From assembly GCA_002774055.1 (NCBI GenBank), contig PEZL01000008.1, positions 1-11,623 on the forward strand: 11,623 bases of DNA, written 5' to 3'. Each line of letters begins with the position of its first letter. The first letter of the stretch is position 1. The position numbers were made by a program, and so were the translations under genes. Origin of the DNA: Candidatus Tagabacteria bacterium CG09_land_8_20_14_0_10_41_14 (GTDB taxonomy: Bacteria; Patescibacteriota; Minisyncoccia; JAHISW01; Tagabacteraceae). The notes below the pieces were generated by a model. The model saw nothing but the letters and a program-made list of their open reading frames with translations. It had not been told where the DNA came from and did not search any database. Below, in pieces: positions 1 to 5,807 of this stretch.

Positions 1-63
1 GATTTCGTTCAGGACAGACAGCCAAGCGTAAGAGATTTTATATCATTAGATAAAAACTATAGA

Positions 64-360
64 ATGGTTAGGCTTATTTTTGCTATTTTCCTTTTTATTA
101 TTCTTTGGGCCATCTTTTTATTAAGAGTGTCCGCGTGCGTTTTTGATATTGGCCCCGATTTTTATAATACATCTTCTTGGTCAGATAATTATACGGATAA
201 ACTTGTTATGTATAAAAAAGTTTGCAGAAATCCTATAAAATGGCTTGCTCCTATTGTAGGAACTTGGTTTTTGTATTCATCAATAAGAAATTTAAGGCGG
301 AGAGAGGAAAAGGGGAAATTACATACTACGGAAAGTAATCACAGGGTAATTAAAAGATAA
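64..360 (+). CDS. Small hypothetical membrane protein (98 aa)
   Basis: I do not recognise this family. Residues 3-20 are almost purely hydrophobic and form a clear N-terminal membrane segment or uncleaved signal anchor. A second, weaker hydrophobic stretch (about 60-73, WLAPIVGTWFLY) could be another membrane pass. It is followed by a basic tail (RNLRRREEKGK), so both ends probably face the cytoplasm with a polar loop between. That loop holds cysteines 25 and 54, which could pair if it is exported. No SD precedes the ATG. A weak AT-rich hairpin with a T-rich tail follows the stop. The reading frame is uninterrupted and the hydrophobic pattern is protein-like, but there is no homology argument. 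Confidence 0.5.
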   Translation: MVRLIFAIFLFIILWAIFLLRVSACVFDIGPDFYNTSSWSDNYTDKLVMYKKVCRNPIKWLAPIVGTWFLYSSIRNLRRREEKGKLHTTESNHRVIKR

Positions 361-364
361 CCTC

Positions 365-400
365 ATCAATGTCTATAAAGATTGATTCTTTCTTCTTTTT
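365..400 (+). terminator. Weak intrinsic terminator after the small membrane protein
   Basis: ATCAAT (365-370) pairs with ATTGAT (381-386) across a 10-base loop and is followed by a pyrimidine tract rich in T (387-400). The stem is only 6 AT-rich pairs, so termination would be inefficient. Its position just after the stop at 360 supports the reading. Confidence 0.3.
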
Positions 401-417
401 AACGTATTTCGGTTGAT

Positions 418-510
418 ATGGAAGAAAAAATTAGACCAATTTATTTTGACGCCTCGCTTCAAAGACGCCAACAAGAGCTATACGAGACGATAAGGGGTAT
501 TAAGAAATAG
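418..510 (+). CDS. Possible 30-aa peptide ORF
   Basis: An ATG-to-TAG frame encodes a charged, helix-prone peptide (MEEKIRPIYFDASLQRRQ...). No SD is visible and nothing is recognised. It is followed at 519-553 by a GC-rich hairpin (GGAG, bulged T, GGGGT pairing with ACCCCCTCC) that has no T tract. It may be chance; it is listed because it fills the gap between the first gene and the next promoter. Confidence 0.15.
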   Translation: MEEKIRPIYFDASLQRRQQELYETIRGIKK

Positions 511-553
511 TGAGTAGCGGAGTGGGGTAAATTTACTTATCCACACCCCCTCC

Positions 554-581
554 TTGACAAGTTTTGACGAATGAATACAAT
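554..581 (+). promoter_or_regulatory. Near-consensus sigma-70 type promoter
   Basis: A perfect -35 TTGACA (554-559) lies 16 bases upstream of TACAAT (576-581), a 5/6 match to the -10 consensus. Transcription would start near 588, about 40 bases before a strong terminator (628-654) and about 95 bases before the NYN gene. It therefore drives either a short RNA or a leader that is partly terminated before the NYN gene. Confidence 0.6.
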
Positions 582-587
582 GAAATT

Positions 588-654
588 AATAAATCCTTGC
601 TATTTGCTTCGGCTATAGTAAGCAACGAGAGCCCTTCGGGGCTCTTGTTTTTTG
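588..654 (+). ncRNA. Candidate small RNA or attenuated leader, about 67 nt
   Basis: The interval runs from the predicted start of the 554-581 promoter to the T tract of the UUCG terminator and has no credible ORF. It can fold as two tandem hairpins: TTGCTT (604-609) with AAGCAA (620-625), then the terminator stem (628-645). An upstream TTGCT (597-601) can compete for AGCAA (621-625), so alternative folds exist. It matches no RNA family that I recognise. Either a free-standing sRNA or a transcription-attenuation leader for the NYN gene fits. Confidence 0.4.
628..654 (+). terminator. Intrinsic terminator with UUCG tetraloop
   Basis: AGAGCCC (628-634) pairs perfectly with GGGCTCT (639-645) around a TTCG tetraloop, followed by TGTTTTTTG. 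This is a textbook + strand rho-independent terminator. It lies upstream of a gene on the same strand rather than after one, which points to a short transcript or attenuation. Confidence 0.8.
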
Positions 655-682
655 TCTAAAATTTAGATACTTTTAAAGCAAT

Positions 683-1264
683 ATGAATGATAACCCAAAG
701 CGTATAGCCGTTTTTATAGATAACAGCAATATTTTTCACTATATCTATGAAATAAGGAAATCTGATAGAAGTTGGGTGTGTCTTTATAATCCTCTTTTTC
801 TTGGTCAAAAATTAGCTGGTAACAGGAATCTTGTGTATGTAGGATTTTACTGTGTTCGCCCGCCGTCGTATTTATTAAACGGTAACAAAGAAGAGAAAAA
901 AAGACACAACACAACTCAAAGATACTACGGAGAAATTGAAAAATTAACAAATGTTTCAATTAAATATGGAGACTTAAAGGGGACGAGGGGACAACTTCAA
1001 GAAAAAAATTTAGATACTCAATTGGCAACAGATATGGTTACAATGGCTGCCTTGGATAAATATGATGTCGCTATTATTGCATCAAACGACGGAGATTATA
1101 AAAGTGCGATTGAAAGTATTAAGATTTTTAATAAAAAAGTTGAAAATTTGTTTTTTAGAGGTAGTTTATCTGGGGCAATAGATGGGAGATGTGATGTTAA
1201 AAGAAGAGCTCGTCGTTCTTTTTTTGTAAAAATGGACGGGTTGGATGACTCAAATAGCGTTTAG
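683..1264 (+). CDS. NYN-domain (LabA/DUF88-type) PIN-like ribonuclease
   Basis: The protein has the NYN fold signature in order: FIDNSN near the N-terminus with Asp13, then EKNLDTQLATDM (residues 107-118) with Asp111 and Asp117, then IIASNDGDYKSAI (131-143) with Asp136 and Asp138. These acidic residues form the metal site of NYN/PIN-like nucleases, which cleave RNA in the cytoplasm. The length (193 aa) is typical of a single-domain protein without the C-terminal OST-HTH domain found in some relatives. The basic tail (KRRARR, 173-178) may contact nucleic acid. The ATG has no SD; only AAAGC precedes it. The gene sits alone behind a promoter and terminator pair (554-654), so its expression may depend on read-through. 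Family assignment is secure; the biological target is unknown. Confidence 0.85.
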   Translation: MNDNPKRIAVFIDNSNIFHYIYEIRKSDRSWVCLYNPLFLGQKLAGNRNLVYVGFYCVRPPSYLLNGNKEEKKRHNTTQRYYGEIEKLTNVSIKYGDLKGTRGQLQEKNLDTQLATDMVTMAALDKYDVAIIASNDGDYKSAIESIKIFNKKVENLFFRGSLSGAIDGRCDVKRRARRSFFVKMDGLDDSNSV

Positions 1265-1315
1265 CATTTTAAATTCTCTCAAATTTGGCACATAGATATA
1301 CTCTTTCTGTCGTTG

Positions 1316-1321
1316 TATAAT
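1316..1321 (+). promoter_or_regulatory. Isolated consensus -10 hexamer upstream of the GH130 gene
   Basis: TATAAT lies about 60 bases before the TTG start of the next gene. At the ideal 17-base spacing the -35 position is a poor TAGATA; the better TTGGCA at 1285-1290 is too far away (25 bases). Treat it as a possible promoter element only. Confidence 0.3.
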
Positions 1322-1366
1322 GGTTCTAACGTCGTCCACGATGGCCAGCCAACAAGGATAAGATTG

Positions 1367-1374
1367 AAAGGAGG
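1367..1374 (+). promoter_or_regulatory. Strong ribosome binding site that selects a TTG start
   Basis: AAAGGAGG lies 8 bases before TTG at 1383. It is the strongest SD in the window. A competing ATG at 1376 is only one base after the SD and opens a 9-codon dead-end frame, so the TTG is the better start. Confidence 0.75.
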
Positions 1375-1382
1375 AATGTACC

Positions 1383-2321
1383 TTGAAAAAAGAAATATTG
1401 ATTGAAAGGTTTAAAAATAACCCGTTATTGCAGCCAAACCCGAACAGCATTTGGATGAACAAAAATGTATTTAACTGCGGGGTTATAATTGATGACGACG
1501 GCTTATACAAAATGCTCTTTCGAGCCGCATGGACCGAAGATCAATCAATGTCTGATTGCGGACTAGCTTTAAGCATTGAGGGAACAAAATGGTACGTGTT
1601 AGATAAACCGGTTTTAAAATGCGGGATGAACGATCATTGCACCAGGGGGATTGAAGACCCGCGAATTGTTAAATGGATTGATGGGTGGAAATATATTTTT
1701 ACAACTGCTTGTTCACCTGCGGGCTGTAGAGTGGGTATTTGGAGGACAAAGAATTTTTTCGAGTACGAGTGGATCGGCATTCCATTTAATCAAGAGGATA
1801 AAAACGCCTCAATCTTCCCGGAACCAATCGGGGCTTGGGCTTATCTGCTACATCGCAAGGCGCCGCACATTTGGATCTCGCGGACAAAAGATTTAACCCT
1901 AAGAAGCGGGTGGCAGGATAGTCAAATCTTGGTAGAAAAAGATGAATTCTATCGCAGTCCCAATACAGAAAATCTTCCGGCTAAAATAGGCATTGCCGGA
2001 CCACCAGTAAAAACTCCTAAGGGCTGGCTGGTTATTATTCACGCCATTCATGATCAAGGCGAAAATATGTTCAATCGCGTTTATAGTCTTGGTTTTATGG
2101 TTTTAAATCTAAACAATCCTGTTAAAGTTGAATATATTTATCCATCTCCCATACTTTGGCCAACAGAAAAGTACGAGATTATCGGCGCAGTGCCGGTAGT
2201 ATGTTTCAGTAATGCTGTTGTTGATCCTGGCGGCGATTCTCTTTACATCTACTGGGGAGGAGCTGATACGGTCATCTGCGGAGGGAGATTAATGAAAAAA
2301 GATTTGCCAATGTGTTATTAA
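1383..2321 (+). CDS. GH130-family beta-mannoside phosphorylase/hydrolase (five-bladed propeller)
   Basis: The 312-aa protein follows the GH130 (former DUF377) pattern end to end: NPLLQPNP near 13, FNCGVI near 30, the MLFRAAW strand (44-50), GIEDPRI (89-95) with Asp92 at the position of the catalytic proton donor, NASIFPEPI (141-149), YLLHRKAP (154-161), IAGPPVKTPKGWL (204-216), a His-rich IIHAIH strand (218-223), YEIIGAV (264-270) and WGGADT (291-296). In this family, Arg, Lys and His residues near the active site bind phosphate in the phosphorylases; Arg47, Lys210 and His220/223 are candidates here, but I cannot separate phosphorylase from hydrolase by eye. No signal peptide is seen, so action on intracellular oligosaccharides such as mannosyl-glucose or mannosyl-GlcNAc is likely. 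There are nine cysteines, which I think is high for the family. The gene stands alone with its own SD and terminator, convergent with ftsX. Confidence 0.85.
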   Translation: MKKEILIERFKNNPLLQPNPNSIWMNKNVFNCGVIIDDDGLYKMLFRAAWTEDQSMSDCGLALSIEGTKWYVLDKPVLKCGMNDHCTRGIEDPRIVKWIDGWKYIFTTACSPAGCRVGIWRTKNFFEYEWIGIPFNQEDKNASIFPEPIGAWAYLLHRKAPHIWISRTKDLTLRSGWQDSQILVEKDEFYRSPNTENLPAKIGIAGPPVKTPKGWLVIIHAIHDQGENMFNRVYSLGFMVLNLNNPVKVEYIYPSPILWPTEKYEIIGAVPVVCFSNAVVDPGGDSLYIYWGGADTVICGGRLMKKDLPMCY

Positions 2322-2338
2322 GAATGAATTTTGTCTAG

Positions 2339-2380
2339 AGCTTACTTCTAAATTGAGAGGTAAGCTTTTTTCTTTCTTTC
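2339..2380 (+). terminator. Intrinsic terminator after the GH130 gene
   Basis: AGCTTACTTCT (2339-2349) pairs with AGAGGTAAGCT (2356-2366): 11 pairs with one G-T and a 6-base loop, followed by TTTTTCTTTCTTTC. It ends the + strand gene. On the - strand the hairpin has no T tract after it, so it would not obviously end ftsX. Confidence 0.75.
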
Positions 2381-2394
2381 AAATAAAAAAAATT

Positions 2395-3321
2395 CTACGC
2401 CTTCAGATACCTGCGCGTGGCTATCCAGCTGGAGGCGGCACCCAAGAATCCGCCCACCAAAAGCAAAATTATAAAAATCTGGAAAAAATTAGACACGTAA
2501 TATTCAAACAGGTTAAGTCCGCCAAAAAATCTCGCAGACATTGGCCCTAACCAAAGAGTCAAAAAATAAAACAAACCCATGGAAACCGCTGAAGCCACAA
2601 TGCCGTATAAAACCCCTTCCACCATAAAAGGGCTGCGGATATAGTTATTGGAGGCGCCAACCAATCTCATCACGCTTATCTCATCCCTGTTACTGTAAAT
2701 AGCCAAACGAATCGTGTTAAACGTAACGAGCAAAGCGATAAACACCAGCACTAAACTTATGCCGGTACTCAGTTTTCTTGAAACCTGTAAAATGTTTGCC
2801 AGCCGGTCTATTACCACCTCGTTTTCCCTGTAATTTATTTTATCAATTGAAGTAAAAACCCCGGCCTCCAAAAAACGGGCAATGCTTTCATATTGGGAGG
2901 GATTCTTCGCGCGAATATTCAAACTGGCGCCAAGCGGATTTTCTTCCAGTTCCGCCAAAGACTGCACAATAAGATTATTTCCCGTATGCCTTTCCCGAAA
3001 ATCCGCCAAAGCCTTTTCACGAGAAACAAACTCCGTGCCTTTAACTTCATCCAATTTTTCCAAAGAGCCCTGGAGCGAAAACATTTCAATTTCCTCGGCG
3101 TTTGTTTTAAAATACACGGTAATATCCACCTTATCCTGCAGCTGGTCCAAGACCGTCGAAAGTATGGCCTTGCCGAAAAACAAAGAGCCGATAACACTAA
3201 GTGTTACTACCATTATTAAAATGGTCGCCAAAGACACCCAGCCGTTTCGCCAAAAATTAATAAGGCCTGCTTTTATTATTCTTTTGATGTTTGTTATAAA
3301 CATATTCGCATCATATGACAT
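2395..3321 (-). CDS. ftsX: Cell division protein FtsX (ABC transporter permease-like)
   Basis: FtsX partners FtsE at the division site. The complex is not thought to transport but to relay ATP-driven changes that activate peptidoglycan hydrolases outside the cell. The 308-aa product shows the standard layout: a short cytoplasmic N-terminus, TM1 at about 28-51, a large extracytoplasmic domain at about 55-180, then three more TM segments at about 187-208, 235-260 and 283-303. The conserved stretch RDEISVMRLVGAS follows TM2, as in other FtsX proteins. I chose the ATG at 3321 because AAAAGAGG lies just upstream on the coding strand. An in-frame ATG at 3339 would add six residues without a matching SD. 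The start overlaps the end of ftsE by 11 bases, so the two are translationally coupled. Confidence 0.93.
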   Translation of the reverse strand: MSYDANMFITNIKRIIKAGLINFWRNGWVSLATILIMVVTLSVIGSLFFGKAILSTVLDQLQDKVDITVYFKTNAEEIEMFSLQGSLEKLDEVKGTEFVSREKALADFRERHTGNNLIVQSLAELEENPLGASLNIRAKNPSQYESIARFLEAGVFTSIDKINYRENEVVIDRLANILQVSRKLSTGISLVLVFIALLVTFNTIRLAIYSNRDEISVMRLVGASNNYIRSPFMVEGVLYGIVASAVSMGLFYFLTLWLGPMSARFFGGLNLFEYYVSNFFQIFIILLLVGGFLGAASSWIATRRYLKA

Positions 3322-3991
3322 ACTTACCTCTTTTATCATCTCTCACAACCCGTCCCTTTTCAAGAGTTATAACCCTTTTATCAAGCAAATTGATAACATC
3401 TTTATTGTGCGTGGTTAAAATCACCGTGGCGCCGAGCTCATGAATTTTTTTGATAAGTTCCATTATTTCCCGAATATTCAGAGGATCCAAATTTCCGGTC
3501 GGCTCATCAGCTAATATCACATCAGGCCTGTTTACAATCGCCCTGGCAATGGCCACTCTTTGCCTTTCCCCGCCGGAAAGCTCACTGGGAAAATGGAAAC
3601 TTTTGTCCACCAAATCCACTACCTCCAACACCTGCGGCACATCCTCGCGAATTTCTTCTTCTGTCCGGCCTGACGCCTGCATGGCAAAAGCGATATTTTC
3701 ATAAGCCGTTTTTGTCGGAAGCAATCTGAAATCCTGAAACACCACGCCTATTCTTTTTCTCACCCTGTGAAGTTCCTGTCTGCGAAGAGAATGGACATCC
3801 ACTGAATCAAGAAAAATTTTTCCGGAAGTAGGAATTTCCTCCGCCAAAAGCAATTTCAGCAAAGTAGTTTTACCGGCGCCGGACTGACCAACAATGGAAA
3901 CGAATTCGCCTTTATCTACGATAAAACTGACGTCTTCCAAAGCGGTGGACGTAGGTGAATAAATTTTTGAAACTTTATCGAAATATATCAT
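3311..3991 (-). CDS. ftsE: Cell division ATP-binding protein FtsE
   Basis: This is the ABC-type ATPase of the FtsEX complex, peripheral at the inner face of the membrane. Counting from the chosen start, the motifs are Walker A GQSGAGKTT (35-43), Q-loop Gln86 (VFQDFRLLP), signature LSGGERQR (138-145), Walker B VILADEPTGNLD (158-169) and H-loop His195 (TTHNKD). The 226-aa length is normal. The open frame extends 25 codons further upstream, but those codons fall in a GC-rich palindrome and look unlike FtsE, so I start at the ATG at 3991, where the family N-terminus (MIYFDKVSKIY) begins. No SD precedes this ATG. It is followed by ftsX with an 11-base overlap and preceded by prfB, which suggests one transcript. 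Confidence 0.95.
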   Translation of the reverse strand: MIYFDKVSKIYSPTSTALEDVSFIVDKGEFVSIVGQSGAGKTTLLKLLLAEEIPTSGKIFLDSVDVHSLRRQELHRVRKRIGVVFQDFRLLPTKTAYENIAFAMQASGRTEEEIREDVPQVLEVVDLVDKSFHFPSELSGGERQRVAIARAIVNRPDVILADEPTGNLDPLNIREIMELIKKIHELGATVILTTHNKDVINLLDKRVITLEKGRVVRDDKRGKYVI

Positions 3992-3993
3992 GC

Positions 3994-4073
3994 CAATTTG
4001 GCTCGCGAGCAACGCGAGCGATTCGCCAAATTGAGCACCTCGCCGTAGTTCGCCGCAGGCGGACAAAGGCGGG
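3994..4073. repeat. GC-rich REP-like palindrome cluster between prfB and ftsE
   Basis: Three inverted repeats are packed into about 80 bases: CAATTTGGC (3994-4002) with GCCAAATTG (4025-4033); GCTCGCG (4001-4007) with CGCGAGC (4013-4019); and GTTCGCC (4048-4054) with GGCGGAC (4058-4064) around GCA. GGCG-type sequence at 4068-4073 mirrors CGCC at 4041-4044. The composition contrasts with the flanking genes. Such elements can stabilise mRNA ends; here it sits inside an operon. From memory, similar CGCC/GGCG palindromes are dispersed in Parcubacteria genomes, but I cannot verify that here. Confidence 0.6.
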
Positions 4074-4080
4074 TAACTCT

Positions 4081-4953
4081 TTAAATATTCTTTTCTACTT
4101 CCACAAACTCCTCCAAATTACCCTCCAAAACACTTTCCACATTACTGGTCTCCACTTCGGTCCTGTGGTCTTTCACCATTTTATACGGGTGAAAAACGTA
4201 AGACCTAATTTGGCTGCCCCATTCCGGTTCTATTCTTTTTCCTTTCAACTTTTTCAGTTCTTCTTTTTTGTGTTCTTTGTAAATTTTAAACAATTTGGAA
4301 CGCAAAAGTTCTTTTGCCCTCTCGCGATTCTGCGCCTGAGAGCGCTCTGTTTCCACATGCACCGAAATGCCGGTGGGAATATGTTTGATACGGACAGCAG
4401 TCTCTCTTTTATTTACATTCTGACCGCCCGGACCCGAAGAACGGCTGAAATCAACCTCAATATCCTCATCTCTTAATTCAATCTCCGGCTCTTCTACAAA
4501 ACGCGGCAAAACTTCAACCAGCGCGAAAGATGTATGCCGCAATTTTTTGGGGGAAAAAGGAGAAATCCTGACCAGGCGATGCACACCGTTTTCTCCTTTT
4601 ATTTCTCCATACACTTTCTTTCCACTCAATTCAAAAGTTATATTTTTCAAACCACCGGTATCGTTTCTGCTTTCATGAAAAATTTCTATACCCCATCCAT
4701 TTTTCTCTGCGAATTTCTGATACATATCAAAAAGTATTCTTGCCCAATCTTCCGCGTCCTCTCCGCCAGCGCCGGCCTGGATGGTGACAACAGCATCGCC
4801 TTTATCATATTTATTTAAGGCGGAAAGTTTTTCCTTAATCTGGTTAATTTCCTTAAGCGCTGCCTGGGCATTCTCTTTATCTGCCCAAAAATCGGGTTTT
4901 TGCAATCTTTCTTCCAGCTGCTTTAATTTACTTTTATATTCTTCAATATTCAT
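4081..4953 (-). CDS. prfB: Peptide chain release factor 2 (RF2), short N-terminal domain
   Basis: RF2 ends translation at UAA and UGA by hydrolysing peptidyl-tRNA in the ribosome. The stop-reading tripeptide is SPF (residues 131-133), diagnostic of RF2 rather than RF1, and the catalytic GGQ is at 176-178 (SSGPGGQNVNK). The C-terminal RSYVFHPYKMVKDHRT block is also typical. At 290 aa it is much shorter than the roughly 365 aa of the E. coli protein. It starts where the E. coli protein continues just after its frameshift, and domain 1 is reduced to about 50 residues before VVTIQAGAGGEDAEDW. Upstream, an in-frame UGA codon lies at 4960-4962 (separate entry). The gene leads a prfB-ftsE-ftsX cluster. 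Having RF2 implies that UGA is a stop codon here. Confidence 0.95.
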   Translation of the reverse strand: MNIEEYKSKLKQLEERLQKPDFWADKENAQAALKEINQIKEKLSALNKYDKGDAVVTIQAGAGGEDAEDWARILFDMYQKFAEKNGWGIEIFHESRNDTGGLKNITFELSGKKVYGEIKGENGVHRLVRISPFSPKKLRHTSFALVEVLPRFVEEPEIELRDEDIEVDFSRSSGPGGQNVNKRETAVRIKHIPTGISVHVETERSQAQNRERAKELLRSKLFKIYKEHKKEELKKLKGKRIEPEWGSQIRSYVFHPYKMVKDHRTEVETSNVESVLEGNLEEFVEVEKNI

Positions 4954-4989
4954 TTTATCTCAAAACCTTAAAAATTGGAATATTTCCAT
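4954..4989 (-). promoter_or_regulatory. prfB leader with mini-ORF ending in an in-frame UGA
   Basis: On the coding strand an ATG at 4989 opens nine codons (M-E-I-F-Q-F-L-R-F), then UGA at 4960-4962, then GAT AAA and the annotated prfB ATG, all in one frame. The context is AAGG-TTT-TGA-G. In many bacteria prfB needs a +1 shift at an SD-like AGG followed by CUU UGA C near codon 25; here the UGA falls at about that place relative to the PDFW motif. A +1 shift would hit another stop within four codons, so canonical frameshifting is excluded as the sequence stands. Confidence 0.35.
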
Positions 4990-5002
4990 AAAGTTATTTT
5001 AC

Positions 5003-5042
5003 CACAAAATAAAGCCCCGCACCTACTGAAGTAAGCGCGGGG
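5003..5042 (-). terminator. GC-rich intrinsic terminator, - strand
   Basis: Read on the - strand, CCCCGC (from 5042) pairs with GCGGGG (ending 5015). The arms extend inward as GCTTAC/GTAGGT with wobble pairs around a TTCA loop, and CTTTATTTTG follows. It insulates prfB from whatever is transcribed upstream. Confidence 0.6.
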
Positions 5043-5206
5043 ATAGCGGCTATACAATTTTCAGTCCTGGCGGTAATAATGAAGGGGGGGGGACAATACT
5101 TGGCTTTCTTTAATGCTTTTTCGGTAATCATATACCGATACCTTAAAGCACCATTGTAGAGACTGACAAATCCCTTAACGCCGGTGTATTTGCAGTGGAT
5201 GTGATG

Positions 5207-5257
5207 AAAAAAGGCCACAATTATTGCTTTCCCAAAGAGTGCAATATGTATGTGGCC
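5207..5257 (-). terminator. Second - strand terminator-like hairpin
   Basis: GGCCACA (5213-5219) pairs with TGTGGCC (5251-5257) and an inner ATTGC (5223-5227) pairs with GCAAT (5241-5245). On the - strand the stem is followed immediately by TTTTTTC. Its presence between the tRNA terminator and the 5003-5042 terminator gives three stop signals in 420 bases. Confidence 0.55.
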
Positions 5258-5378
5258 TTATGCACTGGAAGACCCCGAGGTATTTGAAGTAATCAGAAGG
5301 CGAAGCAGCTCCCCCACCTATATGGATGACCCTCATACCACCAAACATATTGATTGCTGGTATTGGGAAAAAGAATGA
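5250..5378 (+). CDS. Possible 42-aa ORF
   Basis: The ATG-to-TGA frame (MWPYALEDPEVFEVI..., ending in DCWYWEKE) is rich in acidic and aromatic residues and stops 13 bases before a terminator with a + strand T tract. No SD is seen and the family is not recognised. It competes with the - strand frames described for this region. Confidence 0.2.
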   Translation: MWPYALEDPEVFEVIRRRSSSPTYMDDPHTTKHIDCWYWEKE

Positions 5379-5390
5379 AAGAATAAAAAG

Positions 5391-5419
5391 AAAAAGGTGA
5401 CAAAACAGTCACCTTTTTT
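5391..5419. terminator. Bidirectional intrinsic terminator
   Basis: AAAAAGGTGAC (5391-5401) pairs with GTCACCTTTTT (5408-5418) around AAAACA. It is T-rich after the stem on both strands: TTTTTT in the right arm on +, and TTTTTCTTTTT on -. On the - strand it lies about 45 bases after tRNA-Thr(CGU) and most likely ends that transcript. Confidence 0.75.
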
Positions 5420-5463
5420 CATTTACCTCATTAAATATTCCTTGCCTCGCCTGCCATCACCTA

Positions 5464-5534
5464 AGCCCCCTGTCAGAATCGAACTGACGTATGCAGTTTA
5501 CGATACTGCTGTTCTGCCACTGAACTAAGGAGGC
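5464..5534 (-). tRNA. tRNA-Thr, anticodon CGU (reads ACG)
   Basis: Read on the - strand, the acceptor GCCTCCT pairs with AGGGGGC (one U-G), the D arm is GTTC/GAAC, the anticodon stem GCAGT/ACTGC encloses the loop ATCGTAA (anticodon CGT), and the T arm GTCAG/CTGAC encloses TTCGATT. There are 71 bases without CCA; the next bases are TAG, so CCA must be added enzymatically. Compare the other tRNA-Thr at 8579-8653, which does encode CCA. Confidence 0.93.
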
Positions 5535-5564
5535 TCAGGACATGGCGGGCGGGCGCCCCATTGA

Positions 5565-5586
5565 GTCCCGACGCTTCGATCGGGAC
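5565..5586. repeat. Palindrome upstream of tRNA-Thr(CGU)
   Basis: GTCCCGA (5565-5571) pairs with TCGGGAC (5580-5586) around an 8-base loop. It sits in a short GC-rich patch (5540-5605) that also contains the palindrome GGGCGCCC, just outside the left inverted repeat. It resembles dispersed intergenic palindromes and has no T tract on either side. Confidence 0.5.
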
Positions 5587-5612
5587 ATCAGGGCTGCCTC
5601 GGCATAATGAGT

Positions 5613-5652
5613 ATATTTACGATTTCGCTCGAACTTATTTTATCAAAAATTC
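5613..5652 (+). repeat. Left copy of a perfect 40-bp inverted repeat
   Basis: The sequence beginning ATATTTACGATTTCGCTCGA is the exact reverse complement of 8540-8579. The two copies point toward each other and enclose the regulator-trxA-gdhA-trxB operon. Going inward, the copies diverge at 5653 (TG against CT); outward they diverge at once (T against C). The centre holds a small dyad (TTCG-CT-CGAA). From 5653 to the trxB stop (5808) I see no gene and no clear terminator. Confidence 0.95.
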
Positions 5653-5807
5653 TGATTTTGGAAAGTACCGCGCCAAGCAGTTATACAAATTCCGCAACCA
5701 ACATATTTATTTTTGCTTATTTTAAGCATATATAATTAAAAATTATTTTTGTTTCTTCCAATGATTTTATAGTAAATTTCACCCCTCTTCGCATATCAAT
5801 GTTATTT

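Larger units (their letters stand above)
5043..5390. other. Unresolved region: no confident gene, possibly a decayed one
   Basis: No frame here is convincing. On the - strand a 57-codon frame (5175-5348, beginning MFGGMRVIHIGGGAA) overlaps a second frame (4994-5218) that continues ...KYTGVKGFVSLYNGALRYRY. They would join by a frameshift in the T6 run at 5207-5212, which hints at a decayed gene, but a terminator-like hairpin sits exactly there and neither half is recognised. A run of nine G (5084-5092) is a likely site of slippage or assembly error. On the + strand only short frames exist (24-42 codons). Confidence 0.25.

Noticed and set aside
2353..2550. 65-aa + strand ORF after the GH130 terminator
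   Set aside because: It runs antisense to the end of ftsX, overlaps the terminator stem, and has no protein-like features.
3992..4066. 25-codon N-terminal extension of FtsE
   Set aside because: It is encoded by the palindrome cluster, is not FtsE-like, and the family N-terminus begins at the ATG at 3991.
4954..4989. Classical +1 programmed frameshift in prfB
   Set aside because: The UGA and the downstream RF2 frame are the same frame, and a +1 shift meets a stop within four codons.
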